Shown here piece after piece: positions 44,607-57,460 of a DNA stretch of 64,000 bases (its first letter is position 1; every line of letters starts with the position of its first letter). The notes beneath the pieces were generated by a model. That model ran no database searches, was not told where the DNA came from, and saw only the letters and a list, made by a program, of their open reading frames with translations. The position numbers were made by a program, and so were the translations under genes. The DNA comes from Dastarcus helophoroides (lineage: Eukaryota; Arthropoda; Insecta; Coleoptera; Bothrideridae): contig CM053331.1 in assembly GCA_028583605.1 (NCBI GenBank), forward strand, positions 10,276,857 through 10,340,856, written 5' to 3'.

Positions 44607-47095
44607 CACTTTTTTTTAATCCACTCGCAAAGGGTAACCCCATTATGCCTTTAAAGCACTGCGAGTAAGATGCAAGAACAAGGATAGATGGTGATAAATT
44701 GCCTTCTTAAACAAGGATAGGTTGTATTTTTTGGGAAAAATTCCTTTGGGTAACGAGTTCCATAGCTTGGAAGTTCATAGAAAAAAGAGTCTCCGTAGAC
44801 AGAAGTTATCACTGTGTCAAGCTGGGCTGTACAGGAATTTTCCTTCTCCGACTCTCTTGTATGCTCCAAAAATCTTGCCCTTGATGAATCCTATTAGTTC
44901 TTGCGAGCATCTCTCATGATAGTATTTGCAGAAAAGAGGCAAGTCAGCAACCATCGGCCTGTGGTCTAGTGTTTCGAGAGAATCGGTCAAACTCTCCTCA
45001 TCAATTGGGCGAATCTCTCTTTTTTGAATCGAATCCAAAAAAGAGCTAAAGTGTGCTTGGGGGCTAAACTCCAAACATGAGAACAGTGTTCTAGTGTTGG
45101 CTTAACTTGAGCTTTGTATAGTGGGGGTAGCTGATAAGATGTAAAGTATTTTAGCACTAAAAAAAAGCCTAGGTTCTGAGAGGTGGACTTGATAATGGCG
45201 TGCACATGATCGTCCCAAGAGAAGTTTGTGTGCGCGTTCACTCCTAGGATAGACAGATTAGATCCCTCGGGAAGATTTTACCGTCCATTAGTATGTTTGT
45301 TGTATTATCCCTTGATGTTTCTCTAAAGAAACTGCGACCTGAGTTTTTGAAGCGTTGAAGTCGACCAGATTTTTCTTACTTCATTCCAGAATAATTTCGA
45401 GATCTCGATTAATCATCTGTGACTGCTGTTTCCTTAGTCGATCTAAAGCAGCGACGTATAGGGGTTTGTCGGAGAAAAAAGACGACACAAGGCTACTATC
45501 ATCTGCGTTGATAGAATTGGAAGTTGAAGCTAAGAGATTGTTTATGTGTAACCGAAACAGAGTAGGAGGCAGGACAGACTCCTGAGGCACTCCTGCATTA
45601 ATCGCAAATGTCTTGGATGAAATGCTATCGACGACGACTTGAAGGGATCTGTCAGCGAGAAAATTGGATATCAAATGAGAAAGTTCGGGAGGTAGATCAG
45701 AAGATGTTATTTTCCCGAGAAGAGATCGGTGCCAGACTCTGCCGAAAGCCTTTGAGATATCCAATGCCACAATCCTAGCCTCACTATGTTTTTCCATAGC
45801 TGAGTTACAGATATGAGTAACATGTGCCAATAGATCGCCAGTCGAGTGTTGTTGTCTGAAACGGTATTGCCTGTTCTAGATGATTCTATTCTCCTCCACA
45901 TTTGACAATCTCTATAATGATACCCTTTTCCATCACTTTAGATATAATGGGTAACAAAGATATATGGCGATAGTTGTTAGCCAGATTTCTTTTTCCCTTT
46001 TTAGGGACAGGCTGCCCCCTTGCAGATTTTCAGATGTTAGGGAATACACCTTTGTTGTAAGAGAATGTGAGCAATTTGCTTAGGACAGGAGTTAACTCTG
46101 GGGCGCACTTCTTAAGAACAATAGTGGGGATACCATCAAGGCCAGAAGCTTTTGAGGTGTCGAGCTTGAGGAGAATCTTCCTGATTGTGCGTTGTTTGAA
46201 AACAACTTATGGCATCGAAGTGCCGACCTTAGGAAGAATAGGAGGTTCTGCGTTTCGAGAATCAAGGTTGGAATTTTCAGCAAACATTAAAGCCAGCCTT
46301 TTCCTTGGAAGTAGTCACAATATTGTTATTGTCATCGGTTAAAGGTGAAAAATTTGAAGATGTATAATTCTTTCCAATCAACTTTGCAAATCCCCAAAAG
46401 GAGCTGGGACCATTCGGAAAGTTGATAAGCCTCTGGCGCATTTTACGATCGAAATCACTTTTTTTCTCGTCAATAACTTGTTTACAAACATTTCGTGCAT
46501 CTAGAATGTGGTCCGAGTCCCGACTGAGGGATTATTTTGCCAACGACGATATGCGTGATTTTTGGCGGAGACATCCCGAGCACATTTCTTGCTGTACCAA
46601 GATTTACTGGAAGCAGACTTCTTTTGGGAGTGGGAAATTGAGCATTCCATACCAATCAGGATAGTTTCATCGATTGATTCGGCGACTGAGGAAGGGTTTT
46701 TTAGTTAAAGTAGAATGCAAAGAAGTCTCCTAATTTTGCCCAGTTAGCAGAGTTAAAGTGCCAAACTCTACGCGACTGAGAAGGAGGTGGTATATAAAGC
46801 TAGCGAGAGGCTGCTATAAGCTTGTGATCCGAATTTCCAAGCGGTGAGGTCACAAAGATTTTATACAAATTTGGAGAATTTGTAAGAAAAAGGTCGAGTA
46901 GATTAGGTTGATGGCTACCTACATCAGGAATTTTTGCGATAATCCACAAGTGATGGCGAAAGCCTCTGCCACCCTTCCTGCGTCGTCAGTTCGGGAAGAA
47001 AACCTTAACCAGAGAATGTTGTGTACTTTGAAGTCACAGAGAAAGACGACCTCAGCGTTTGGATAATTCGTCTGTTTATGTGACAGTACAAACAA
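44607..47095 (-). pseudogene. Jockey-type non-LTR retrotransposon, endonuclease plus RT, decayed
   Basis: From the 5' side (high coordinates): an AP-endonuclease C-terminal half (NAEVVFLCDFKVHNILWLRF, QPNLLDLFLTNSPNLYKIFV, PLGNSDHKLIAASR, about 46800-47095), a linker, then RT words VALDISKAFGRVWH (consensus Asp replaced by Gly), LADRSLQVVVDSISSKTFAI, NAGVPQESVLPPTLF and ADDSSLVSSFF, at 45381-45830. C-terminal pieces end near 44660 (SVYGDSFFYELPSYG). The 3' tail near 44625 (GGGGTTACCCTTTGCGAGTG on the minus strand) matches the tail at 35250. Stops and frameshifts are frequent. ORF1 and the 5' half of the endonuclease are missing. It is the same family as 34144-35275, in the opposite orientation. 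Confidence 0.88.
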
Positions 47096-48299
47096 TTTTA
47101 TGAGTTAAGTAGCGAACCCCTGCGATTTAATTCATCTCGGTAACATCGCATTACACACCATCACTTCAAGAACAATTGAAAAGTTCAGATAATATTTATT
47201 AGTTCGTTTAAAAACATTAAGTCAGCATCTATTTTCGAGCTTCAACATGATTGGTGAACTATGGGAAACACATTTAAATAAGCATCAAAAGCGAGTAAGG
47301 TTTGTCCGCCCTATTGGATGTCAATTTCAAAAACCTTTTGGATAATATCGAGTTTAAACTGAGATGAAACTGATAACATTACATTTTCTTGAAGCTAAAA
47401 TAATCTATTTAGAAAGAATATTTCAAAAATGTAATAATATCCAGGGTATTCTATTTTAAAATCAACAGTTAGAATTAATTTTGGTAATATCATTTTCATG
47501 TCAAAAATAAAGAAAAAATAGGGGGTGTACCACGAGTCTGGCATACTCGCTATAAATGGAAAATATTTGTACCTGAAAATATGCGCAGATCCGCTGAAAC
47601 AAAATTTAACAAGGGTTTAAAAAAGAAGCTATCAGACAGTGCAGTAGATCACCGGAAGGTTTATCCGAGCAGCAATGAGATTGGTGGAGGGTATTTATAT
47701 AAAATAAAGCAATTTAACCAGAATTTAATTTATGTCCATACTGGGGCTAATTCGATCATTTATGCTATATTTAATAATACTACAAAGGCCAGGGTTTAAA
47801 CTTTGCCGTCAACGTTTCGTGTATGAAAGTTAACATTTTCAATTAAAGCGGACGCAGTATAGACCGACCGCACGAGTTTTAATTAATATAATTACAACTA
47901 GTGTTGTTTTTGACAACTATAAAATTGTTGGCGCGACTTCAAAAATCCTAATGGACTTGATACGGCCATAATACAAACACTGAACGACATGCAATTTTGT
48001 AAACACAAAGTTTGTGAATTTAAGCAATTTAATTATCAAGTAAACGTCTGTCAGCGGCCGTAATCAAATAATTAATTTTGCACCATAATCCAGCGATTTA
48101 AAAACTAAAACTGTCAACCTTGTTTATTTATATTATGCACGTTCATTAAGTTATTGATATGATACTATTGTTATAAGCAAATTGAACGTCATTATATTTA
48201 AAATCAATGGAGTAATAGTGAAACATTTTATTGTCACAGTTTCTCTTCTCATAGCCGATTTTGTGCGAATGCAATTTTTCTCTTTTATCATCTACCTAA
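47096..48299. other. Single-copy-looking DNA, no recognised gene
   Basis: The plus-strand frame 47581-47799 (MRRSAETKFNKGLKKKLSDS ...) is non-repetitive but unrecognised, with no splice context strong enough to claim an exon. Confidence 0.35.
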
Positions 48300-48425
48300 T
48301 AAAACCCTAAACACTGATTGGCAGACAACGCACAGCCTAAGCCACTGTGTCTAGAAGTACGAAATATTATCTAGAAATTCCCAATATAATGTAAGGGCGT
48401 ACTAGGACAGCGTTTTTCAAAATTC
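48300..48425 (-). repeat. Copy of the 43.3-kb repeat tail
   Basis: The reverse complement contains CTTAGGCTGTGCGTTGTCTG and TTTCGTACTTCTAGACAC, matching 43330-43390. Confidence 0.7.
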
Positions 48426-48960
48426 AGTCCGTAAGGGGGGTGACAGTAAGATAGATAAGATATGTAACTTGATATATTCTTCAAGAAAAAATAGGGTTGC
48501 CATTTAAAAAAATTGTTGATGACGTCATATCTTAAATTTGGGACACTCTGTATAAAATTTACCTAAATCAAATAGAGCGCAAATTAAAATAATAATTGAC
48601 GTGTCCGAGCATATTTCCGAAAAAAAACTGTCTTTGATTTACAAAATTTATTCCAAGTTACAGACTAGCACTGCATAGTTATCTATAAAATTAGCTGTTC
48701 CAAAATAAAATATCTTAAAGTAAATGAAATAATTATTCCTTATCAAAAAATACAAAATTGTTATTATTATAATAATTAAAAATAACAATGAATATACGAA
48801 GAGAAGCTAATGAACGCATTTTTATAAAACGTTAGGAATACGTGCGTGTGGCCAGTGACCGAATTCCGAATCTAAATTCATGATTCAGAAATCTGATCTA
48901 AATTCCACGGGTGTGCTGACGTCTTAAGCTGAAATTCTACGAGAAGTATTAGATTTCTGG
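48426..48960. other. AT-rich DNA with a possible hAT-like end
   Basis: CAGCGTTTTTCAAAATTCAG at 48408, followed by GTAAGGGGGGTGACAG, resembles a hAT terminus, but no partner was found. Confidence 0.3.
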
Positions 48961-49600
48961 AAAATTGTAAAAAAAAATTTTTAATTTCCCTTTTTCTTGA
49001 ATTTCCTCTGAAACTTTTTTTTTATTAAAATTTATACATTTTTGGGAAAAAACAAAATTTCGAATTTTTAACTTGGATTTAGAAAATTGAGAAATTTCTT
49101 ACTGATGATTGAACAAAGTGAATATTTCTGTATTCATGTCAAGGTTATAGAAAAACGGGTTTACAAGATTCAAATCGGGATTTTCAGCAGAAGTCAAATT
49201 TGCGAAGAAAATCTCGATATTAAGTAACGAAAAATTTCAAAATATCTCTACATTCTTCGAAATTTCAACTTTATGTCAAACCACATTAATTTATTTTTTT
49301 TTGATAATTATTAATTGAAGACTATAAAGTCGCTTGAACTTCAAAACTATCAGAAAAAACATTTAGCCAAGAAACCAAATATTTTAAGTTTACACTTGGA
49401 ACTCTAAGAACTGAAAATTTCCTAAAAAAATTTCGAAACCTCTCTTCAACGACGGTAAACGACTTTTTGCTGGGTTTTAGAATTGGAAATTTACTCAAAT
49501 TTTAAAATAAATTAACTGGAAGCTTCAAATTTTCTAGACAATGTAGCAATTTGAAGTAATTTAAAAAAAGTAAAATTCTCTAAAAAAGGTCGAAAGAATT
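48961..49600. repeat. Degraded satellite patch
   Basis: Mixed-orientation GAAATTT/AAATTTC units, strongly diverged. Confidence 0.45.
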
Positions 49601-52150
49601 TGCTGAAATATTTTGGTATTGTTTCAATCATTGAATACATCAGCAAAAGAAAACATTATTTTGTATCTTGCTTTAAATTAAAATTAACTTGGATTTATTA
49701 ACAGAACGGTACGTTATTATTTCATATGTTTCTTACTTAAAATAACAGTGGATTTGATATTTTATGCGTGCATAGCTTTATTTTGCGTTAGAAATTCAAT
49801 GGGGCCTCGTTATTTTAGGAAACCTTTACATAAACGTTCTGGCAGCGTTCCTCTATTTCAAAACGTTTTTTGAAGTTTAAGGTTTCCTGATTTTAATATA
49901 AGCTCGAGTGGATCTCTACTAAACCTCATACATATCATCTAATTCATAAATTTGGCGAAGTTCTAACAAACATATGTAGAGAAAATGATGACAGCTTAAT
50001 GGCTAATAGAGTTCTAAATAAAAAAGAGTTTTATTGATTTAATCCACAATTTGATGTGCTTGCTATATCGATATTTGTATGAATTATGAATATCGAAGAA
50101 TTTTACACACCAAGGTTCAAAAATATTATTTGGTCAAATAGGCAAGTTCTTAAAATGTCTAATAGAAAAATCAGGATCCTATCAAAAAATTCACAGATTT
50201 CGCAATCCTTGCAACCAACGGAGACATTGGAAATGACAATACCATATAGAAACATAATTAACACTTTATTTAACATACAAGGTTATACGGGGTATTTACA
50301 AATTTCAAAGACAACGCTTGGCAGTTGATTCGGAATGATAAATAAATACGAATTACGAAAAAAAAAATGTTTACTTTTCGAATTGAAGACTTTCATAACC
50401 TCTTTACCGATCGTGTTGAAATATGAAACCTTTATTTATTTAGATTATTAAGGCTAGAATCTTAGTGACGTCGACAATTGTGTTATCCGACACCCCTTAA
50501 AATTCGCCACGACAATTACCTATGTATCTTCGAAGTAGTAAATAATAATAATTACATAAAATATGTATTGATTTACAACAATACGTATTATGTTTAGTTT
50601 TTATTTTTTTTTATAACTGATTAAAATGTCGTTAAGGCTGACTGTGTTGAAAGTGTTTGCAGATGTGTCTTACACCACATGAATTTTATGGCCCTTCACA
50701 GTTTGTTTGAACCCCCTGGTTGGATAAGTAGAATATTTCAGAAATTTGTCATTCCGACAAGTGGTTCTTAAATATTCTGTCATCTCTATTTTTTCCAAGT
50801 TTAAGAATCATTTTATTGACACTGAATGTGCCTTCTTTCCTTTTTGAAAGGTAACGTTACAATGAATAGACCACAGGGTGCTCGTAAGTAGTAATTGTCT
50901 TGAAAGTGTTATTCCTGGCCTTTTCTTCTTGGGATAAAAGTATTTTGTTTTCAGTTTCCTCTTGATCCTAACATTTATTGCCCCGGTCATGTAATTGTTC
51001 TCCTGACAAGAATTTATGGTCTTTGAATTGAATGTCATATTTTTGTTTCTTTGAATGGACTTTTAAATGACCAGCTGCATTCAACTCAAATTGGTTTCTT
51101 GAAAATGAAGTTAATTTTTTCTGATTTCAGTGGTATTTCTAATTACTCCCAAAATAAACTTGTTTCAGTTAATGAATCTATTTAGACTATTTCGCATTGA
51201 AATCGGGATAATCGAAAAAAAACATTAGAGGGCAGTTGAATGGCAAATTTATCAATCTTAAAAATTGAGGTTGGTTCTGTGATTTTGTTTATCATATTCC
51301 AGATCACACGTGAATTCGTTTAGATGTGATTTGATTTATATGTTACATTACTACAAACTCTTTTAAAGAAAATTACAATTTTTTAACTAATGCTGAAGTT
51401 ATGATGTTCGCTTGACACCCTGGATTTAACAATGCTGGACATTGTTTAAAGTTACTGCACCTATTTCTAATTAAAACTAGAGCTGTACTAGTTGTACTGA
51501 TTGCCATTTTCGCTTTGCACGATCATTTAATTTTTCCGCTCTTATGGGAATAATAAATAAAAGTAATTCCCTTTTTTGCCGAAAGCTCTAAAACCTTTAT
51601 TACAGTTAATTAGTTGTCTTAGACCGGGTTCTGTGGTTCTTCTAAATTAAAAAAAGTTTAGGACAGTTGTGACCAGTTCTTTTACTTTAAAGCGGTCTTG
51701 CAGCAACTCTAATGCATAATTAATTAATAATAATAATTAGCTGACAATGACAATGATTCAATAACGTCACTTGAATCTCCTTCCACAGAATCGCAAAGAT
51801 AATGAAATTTCTTAATATCAAAAATACGCTTGTCGTAATGAACTGACCACGTAAATGAATCTAAAAACAAAAATGGGAAACGATGAGGGCTTTAAATTAG
51901 CAACAGATATGGTATATAATTATCTCGAGCCGTTTAATAATGACAGAGTGAGTCTGATTGAATTAGTAAATTTCAATTTATGTCAGTTAAAATTTTATCG
52001 GATGTTCAAATGAAAAAGTCATCAAGTGTGCTGTAAGTTTTTTAGAAGAGAACGTAGCGGACCCGGCATTCGATTACTTATTGACTATTTTGGTTGATCC
52101 GTCAAGGGTCATTTTGACGTCTTATTTATCCAGAGAGGTTAAAATTTTCT
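49601..52150. other. Largest region without recognised repeats or genes
   Basis: Open frames at 50086-50328 (plus) and 50808-51038 (minus, with INVRIKRKLKTKYFYPKKKR) are non-repetitive but unrecognised. This could be intron or intergenic DNA. I see no supportable feature. Confidence 0.4.
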
Positions 52151-53250
52151 AACCTAAAGAAAATCGTCTAGAAATCTATTTTACTCTTATTTTTACTCTT
52201 CTTTACAAAATTATGCGCTTATGCTTTCAAAATAATTATAAACACAAATTTTGGGCTTTTCCGAAATTTAATAATTTCTTCCACGATTTCCAATTTTTTA
52301 AATTTTTACATTAAACTTGCAATTCTTGTGTTTTTTCTTAAAACTTTGGATTTCAAATGGATTCAAAATTTGAACATCAGTCTTGCGAGTCTAACCTAAG
52401 ATATTGCATTAAAAAATAAATATAGAGTATTTTCTTGAAATTATGACTTTTTCACAAAATTCCTCAACCTTTCAAAATGTCATTTATTTTTCTTAAACTG
52501 TCAATAAATATTTACGTGTTGTTTAAAATTTTCATGTTAAACAATAAATATTTCTAAAGATTTTGACTTATTTTCGAAATTGTGACCTCAGCCTAAAAAA
52601 TTCTTAAAATTATAAATATATAAACACGAAAACAAGATTTTTTATCGAAATTTTGTAATGTCAACTTTTTTTTCGAAATTTAAGATCACCTTTTTTATTA
52701 AATCATGAGTGGTGGGTTTCCTCAAATTTTAAAATCCCAAAATTCAAACTTTACTTTCTACTTCAACACCAATAAAGGTTTCAACCAGTGTTAAAGCTTT
52801 AATTTTACATTTTTAAGGTTTTAAAATTAATGTAGACTTTTTTTTTAAAAACACAAGTCATTTATTTAAAATCTTGACTTTAAATGAAATATTTTAATTT
52901 TTTTCAAATGATTTTGATTTAGTTGCGAAATTTTATCTTTAACCTCAAAATGTTGACATATGTTTTGAAATTTTAGAATATTATGAATTTTTTGAAATCC
53001 TGGAATATTTTCCTAAAATTGTCTATTTTTTTATTGTTTTTCTCGCAACTTTTCTGAATTCAAAATTTTGGCCTTATTTAGCTATTTTTTTTTATTCTTG
53101 ACCTTAATATCGAAGTATTCGACTTGAGATTTCGAGTGAAAAATGTTTCTTTCGACTTTTTTCTATTTTTAAGGTTATCTCTGCAGTGTTTATCTTTTCT
53201 AAATTTACAGTTTCCATTAGCCAAGTTTCTTTTGAAAGATTATTTTTTAA
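52151..53250 (-). repeat. Degraded satellite block, mostly pyrimidine-rich
   Basis: TTTTTTCGAAATTT and TTTCAAAATTTTGAC-like words recur but units are poorly preserved. Confidence 0.5.
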
Positions 53251-53557
53251 ATTGAAATATACTCGTATAACCAAATAGACTACGAAATAATTTAAATTAA
53301 AATAATATTAAGACATCTACGCTCACGGCTCTTGAAAGAAATATTTTAGTACAAAGCGAAAACAATGAAATATTAAAATATATTTAATCTACAAGCAAAA
53401 ATTTGTCAACTTTATTGTAAAAGTAATTTACATTTATTTGAGCCCTAAAAATTATAAGTACAGATATTTTACCACATTCGTTTACTGAGTACTTCAAGGT
53501 TTTCAAGACAGTACGTGAATTGGATTTAGGGTAAGAGTTTACAGCATAATAATGGAA
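53251..53557. other. No gene seen
   Basis: AT-rich spacer before the small basic ORF. Confidence 0.35.
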
Positions 53558-53788
53558 TTATAACCCCTCAGTTAAGGGCCGCTGACTGGGGTAGCCCGTG
53601 TAAACTTCAGAACCTTTAAGTTTGCGCATCTTTACATGCTCACGATACCGCCTATTGTGTTCAGTTTTTGTTAGCGGTGTTTTCGTACTTAACTCACTAG
53701 CTTCTCTATTTTCAATCTCTCGTAAACGTTTTTTACGCTCTCGATATGTCTTACACTTTTCGCTATTTTTCATACTGTTAATATCCAT
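53558..53788 (-). CDS. Small basic protein with two YRE(R/H)-type motifs, probably transposon-derived
   Basis: The frame is open to 53929, but the ATG at 53788 (MDINSMKNSEKCKTYRERKK) is the more likely start because what lies upstream is GC-rich promoter-like DNA. The 76-residue product carries the motif twice, EKCKTYRERKKRLRE and EHNRRYREHVKMRK, separated by a Ser/Thr-rich linker. Such repeated, strongly basic (N/K)xxYRERxK motifs occur in uncharacterised insect proteins that I associate with mobile elements, and they suggest nucleic-acid binding. Upstream (minus sense) is an unusually GC-rich segment (GGCGTCGGGAGGCCGGCGTG). No neighbouring gene completes it; it may be an isolated exon or a fossil. 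Confidence 0.35.
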   Translation of the reverse strand: MDINSMKNSEKCKTYRERKKRLREIENREASELSTKTPLTKTEHNRRYREHVKMRKLKGSEVYTGYPSQRPLTEGL

Positions 53789-54533
53789 AGCTGATAGCTT
53801 TATCCAATGAAACGTCACTGGATTAAACCAATATGGTGCACTGCGGTGAACTGTAAACTTAACATTCTTCACGCCGGCCTCCCGACGCCGAGAGCGCTCG
53901 ACTGGCGAGTATGTCAGAGCGAGCGACACCGTGTTCTCTCAAGCTTGAACGAAAACCCGAAACTTCACCCCATATCTCAACATAAACATTTCCAATGTTA
54001 AAAATTAAATTGTCGATAGTTGCTCAAAGACGAAACGTTGATTGAAAAAACTGATGGCGTATTTACTTAAGCTGAAAATTTACATTTTTATAATTAACTC
54101 TGAAAATAGAATGTTTTTGGGCGTCAATTTGTTATTCTATTAATTTTGCAACTTTTTCCCTATTCAATCAATTTTGTATCTCTTGTTGTTTCCGAGGTGC
54201 CCATTTCTTCGAAAAAATCCTAAATTCGAATATTGGAAACATTTTTTTTACATTTTGAATTTAAAGTCGAATTTTTGATCTAAATAAAAACTAAAAACTT
54301 TATTCGTAGAATTTTTAATGCCATGTTAATATAGTAGATGTCGCTTAGTTGAATCAGTGCTTTTAAAGAATAATTCGCTTATTAGAATCGAACGCTTTAG
54401 GACACAAACTAATTATAATTAATAACATAAAAATCGCTGTTATAAGAATCAAATTTTTGAATGATGGAATCAAGAACTTAAGGGTTAATTGTTTAACTTA
54501 ATAATGTTTTCCGATTCTTGAACTACTTTGTAA
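53789..54533. other. GC-rich patch then AT-rich DNA
   Basis: 53870-53960 is CpG-rich and promoter-like for the minus-strand ORF; the remainder to the mariner end is AT-rich with nothing recognised. Confidence 0.35.
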
Positions 54534-55250
54534 TACGAGGGTAAATCAAATATGAACCGGAATTTCTATCAAGTCACCATGAGGGCGTCGGCAGTGTGCT
54601 CATACAGACAGGCTAGGTGGGGATATCACGTGCCTTTCTGCACTTAAGCGAATTTCGTTCTCGCCGTTCGTCAGTTGTAAATACAATGAGTGAGCAATTA
54701 TAATTAAATTTCTTGTCGTTGAAGGTGTAAAGTCCGCTGAAATTCTTCGTAGACCAGAAGCACAGTTTGGGTACTTTTTTGAAAAAAACCGAAGTGTACG
54801 AATGGTACCAAAAAATGTTGGAAGGACGAACTCAAGGTAAAAACTTGCCTCTCAGCTGGAAAGATTTTTGCGACAGTGTGCAAAACGTGCATATCGGCGA
54901 AAGAGGTGCGAATTTTTGGTTAGAAATGTGATTTTGCTTCACGACAATGCCTGCCCCCACTCAGCCAATCTGACACATCAAAAATTAGAGGAATTGCATT
55001 GGGCAATATAAGAATACTTTCCTTATAATCCCCACTTATCATCATGCAATTATCCTACGTTTGGACTATTGAAACAAGCTCTACGAGATGAGCGATTCCA
55101 TGATAATGCTGCTTTTGAGACATTTGTGCGCAATCAAGTGTAACCACGCCTTCTTACTTTTGTTGATGATGACATTAAAAAACTCCCTGCATATGATATT
55201 ACTGTCATTATGAGGCAAAAACCAATAAAATCTTGTCGAATTTAATGAAG
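54534..55250 (+). pseudogene. mariner transposon relic with internal deletion
   Basis: Begins with a mariner-type terminal repeat (TACGAGGGTAAATCAAATAT, at 54534). The N-terminal helix-turn-helix piece reads MSEQL (ATG 54686) and, after frameshifts, GVKSAEILRRPEAQFG and VYEWYQKMLEGRTQGK. After an internal deletion near 54900 the catalytic domain resumes as VILLHDNACPHSANLTHQKL, where HDN carries the second catalytic Asp. The third-Asp region reads HLSSCNYPTFGLLKQAL in place of DLAPSDYHLF, so that Asp is lost. The right terminal repeat is missing; a LINE relic abuts. Normal length is about 345 residues; under half survives. Confidence 0.88.
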
Positions 55251-55264
55251 AAAGCCCTAAACAC

Positions 55265-56815
55265 CATTGACAACTAGTCTTCAAAACAAGAATTAATTGT
55301 AGACCTAAATAAAACAATAATAGTTCCTTTCAGGAAGGTAAAGAAGCTAAATTTAACAGCTCCCACTATGAATGGAGTTGAACTTCTTAAGTAAGAGTAA
55401 ATATCTAGAAATAGTAATAGACGAAAAGCCCACCTGGAATCCTCATTTGACACTAATAATCAAGCGGGTCACGACAGCGTTCTGGACGTGCCGCAGATTA
55501 TTCAGCAAAACCTAGGGTATGAAACCTAAAATGATCTACTGGTTATATAGGATGATAATTACACCCCTGATCATATACGCTTCTTTAGTATGGTGGCCAA
55601 AAGCAACAAAAAAGGCAGCACAAAACCAACTGAACATAGTTCAAAGATTCGCCTGTCTGGGCATAACAGGCGCAATGAACACCTGCCCAACAGCAGCAAT
55701 GGAGGTAATGTTAGGTCTAATTTCTCTCCACTTTTTAGTAAGGAGAGAGGCGATCAAAGAAGCCTCAAGTTTAAAGAAGAAGACTTCGCGCCGGTCACAT
55801 GGCAATCTGCTAGGAATGTAGCCCTGTGATTTTAGCAAGATCGGTTGATTATATGCAACCCTGGTACGAATTTGATGATTTCTTTGAAATGGACTTAAAT
55901 AGCCACACTGACGCTCAATCAGTACCGGAAGAAGGTCTGTTTACAGAAGGATCAAAGAGAGCACTGGGACTGAAGTGGGAATTTATGGCCCTTACTATAT
56001 GTTTTCTAAGGCCTTAGGAAAAGATCCAACTGACTTTCACACTGAAATACATGCAATAGAACTCTGCGCTTACGAGTGTCTTCGAAGAAACCTGAAAGGA
56101 ACAAAGATCTTCATTACTCTAACAGTCAAGTGGCAATAAAGGCTCTTAGCAGCTGCATTGTCAAATCCAAACCAGTTTGGTACTTGCAACAAATTCTAAA
56201 GCAACTGGCTAAACAAAACAACATCAATCTTAAGTGGGTGCCAGGGCACAAAGGAATACAAAGGAATGAAGCTGCGGACCAACTCGCTAGAGAAGGATCT
56301 GCATCGTCGTTTCTGGGACCTGAATCGGCTTTGGGTTTATCTAAAAGTCAAATCAACAATGAGGTAAAAAAAATTAAAAGCAAAGTCAAGAATTTCTTAC
56401 TGGAGATGGTATCTAGGACTACGACAAGCCTAAAGATTTATATCTGGAACGCTTGAAGACACAAAGGTCTACTTAGAACTCAACAAATCCGAATTGAAGA
56501 TCCTAACCGGCCTCTTAACAGGATCTTGTCCTATGAGGTACTATCTCAAAGAAATGGGTCAAGCTGAAGCACATCTATGTCGCTTTTGCGCAGAAGCTGC
56601 TGAGATTGCAGAACATGTGCTGTGCGAGTCCGATGCACTTGCGCACAAAAGGCACGTCCAACTCTGATAGGCGTCCTAAGGCCCCTCAGATGTGGAAAAA
56701 TTCAATCCCAGGTCCATAATAAAACTGTTACAAATAGTTTGAACCTGGAAACTACGTACGGGGTGGACAAAAAAAACACGAAACGACCCATATATAATCT
56801 AATCTAATCTAAGTA
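55265..56815 (+). pseudogene. RNase H-bearing non-LTR retrotransposon (I/R1 group), 3' half, decayed
   Basis: In order: the end of the RT thumb (KYLEIVIDEKPTWNPHLTLI, MIYWLYRMIITPLIIYASLV and WWPKATKKA, NIVQRFACLGITGAMNTCPT). The RNase H domain follows with FTEGSKRALG (the first catalytic Asp is Glu), TEIHAIELCAYE, SNSQVAIKALSS and LKWVPGHKGIQRNEAADQLA. The C-terminal Cys-rich tail is SELKILTGLLTGSCPMRYYL then CRFCAEAAEIAEHVLCESDA. The copy ends in a short tandem tail, TAATC repeated (56796-56811), typical of this LINE group. Several frameshifts separate the pieces. It abuts the mariner relic directly. Confidence 0.9.
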
Positions 56816-57460
56816 TAATTTCGCCTTCAAGTTCTTAATTATTAACAGTAAATTATTATATCTTTAAAATGGTTAAATCCCAAATTTCGCTTTTTAGAAT
56901 CGCCCATTATTAGAATAAGAATGGTCTGTATTTGTGATTTATGTTGAAATTTGAAAATTAAAACCAAAATTGCGAGAAGAATTATTTTTGTGAGAAATTT
57001 AAAAATTTCTCCAATTTTTCTTGATTTCATTTTTTTCAGATTTAAAGAAAAATAGGCACAAACTTATGAGCTTGAATTTAAATTTTCTGGATTCTTTTAA
57101 AATTTTAACCTTAAACCCATATTTCCGTTATTTTCGTATAGAGCTACCATGTACTTTGTTTTAAATTTAATTTGTTGAACACCGACTTCCTTTGGTGCTC
57201 TTTGACAGGATCAAATCCCAGAAGAAGCATATTTAAGAATAATTTAAACTTTTTTGAAATTTCGACTTCAAAATTAAATTTAGTTCATTTTTAAATCTCG
57301 ACTTTTTTGCCGAAAGTAAAATTTAATAAAACTGAAATTAGGAATTCAAAGTTGAAATTAAAAAAAAAATTGAGTAGTGAGACTAGTTTTTTGAAGTTTT
57401 GGCTTCTTTTAAAGTTAGACTTTTTCTAATATCCTTGTGTCTTTAGGTTAGGTTATCCAT
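56816..57460. repeat. Degraded satellite patch
   Basis: AAATTTGAAAATT and TTTCGACTTC words in mixed orientation follow the LINE tail. Confidence 0.45.

Noticed and set aside
44722..46664. Plus-strand open frames through the LINE
   Set aside because: They are antisense shadows of the decayed minus-strand LINE coding sequence.
54704..54892. Minus-strand open frame across the mariner
   Set aside because: Antisense to the mariner N-terminal coding remnant.
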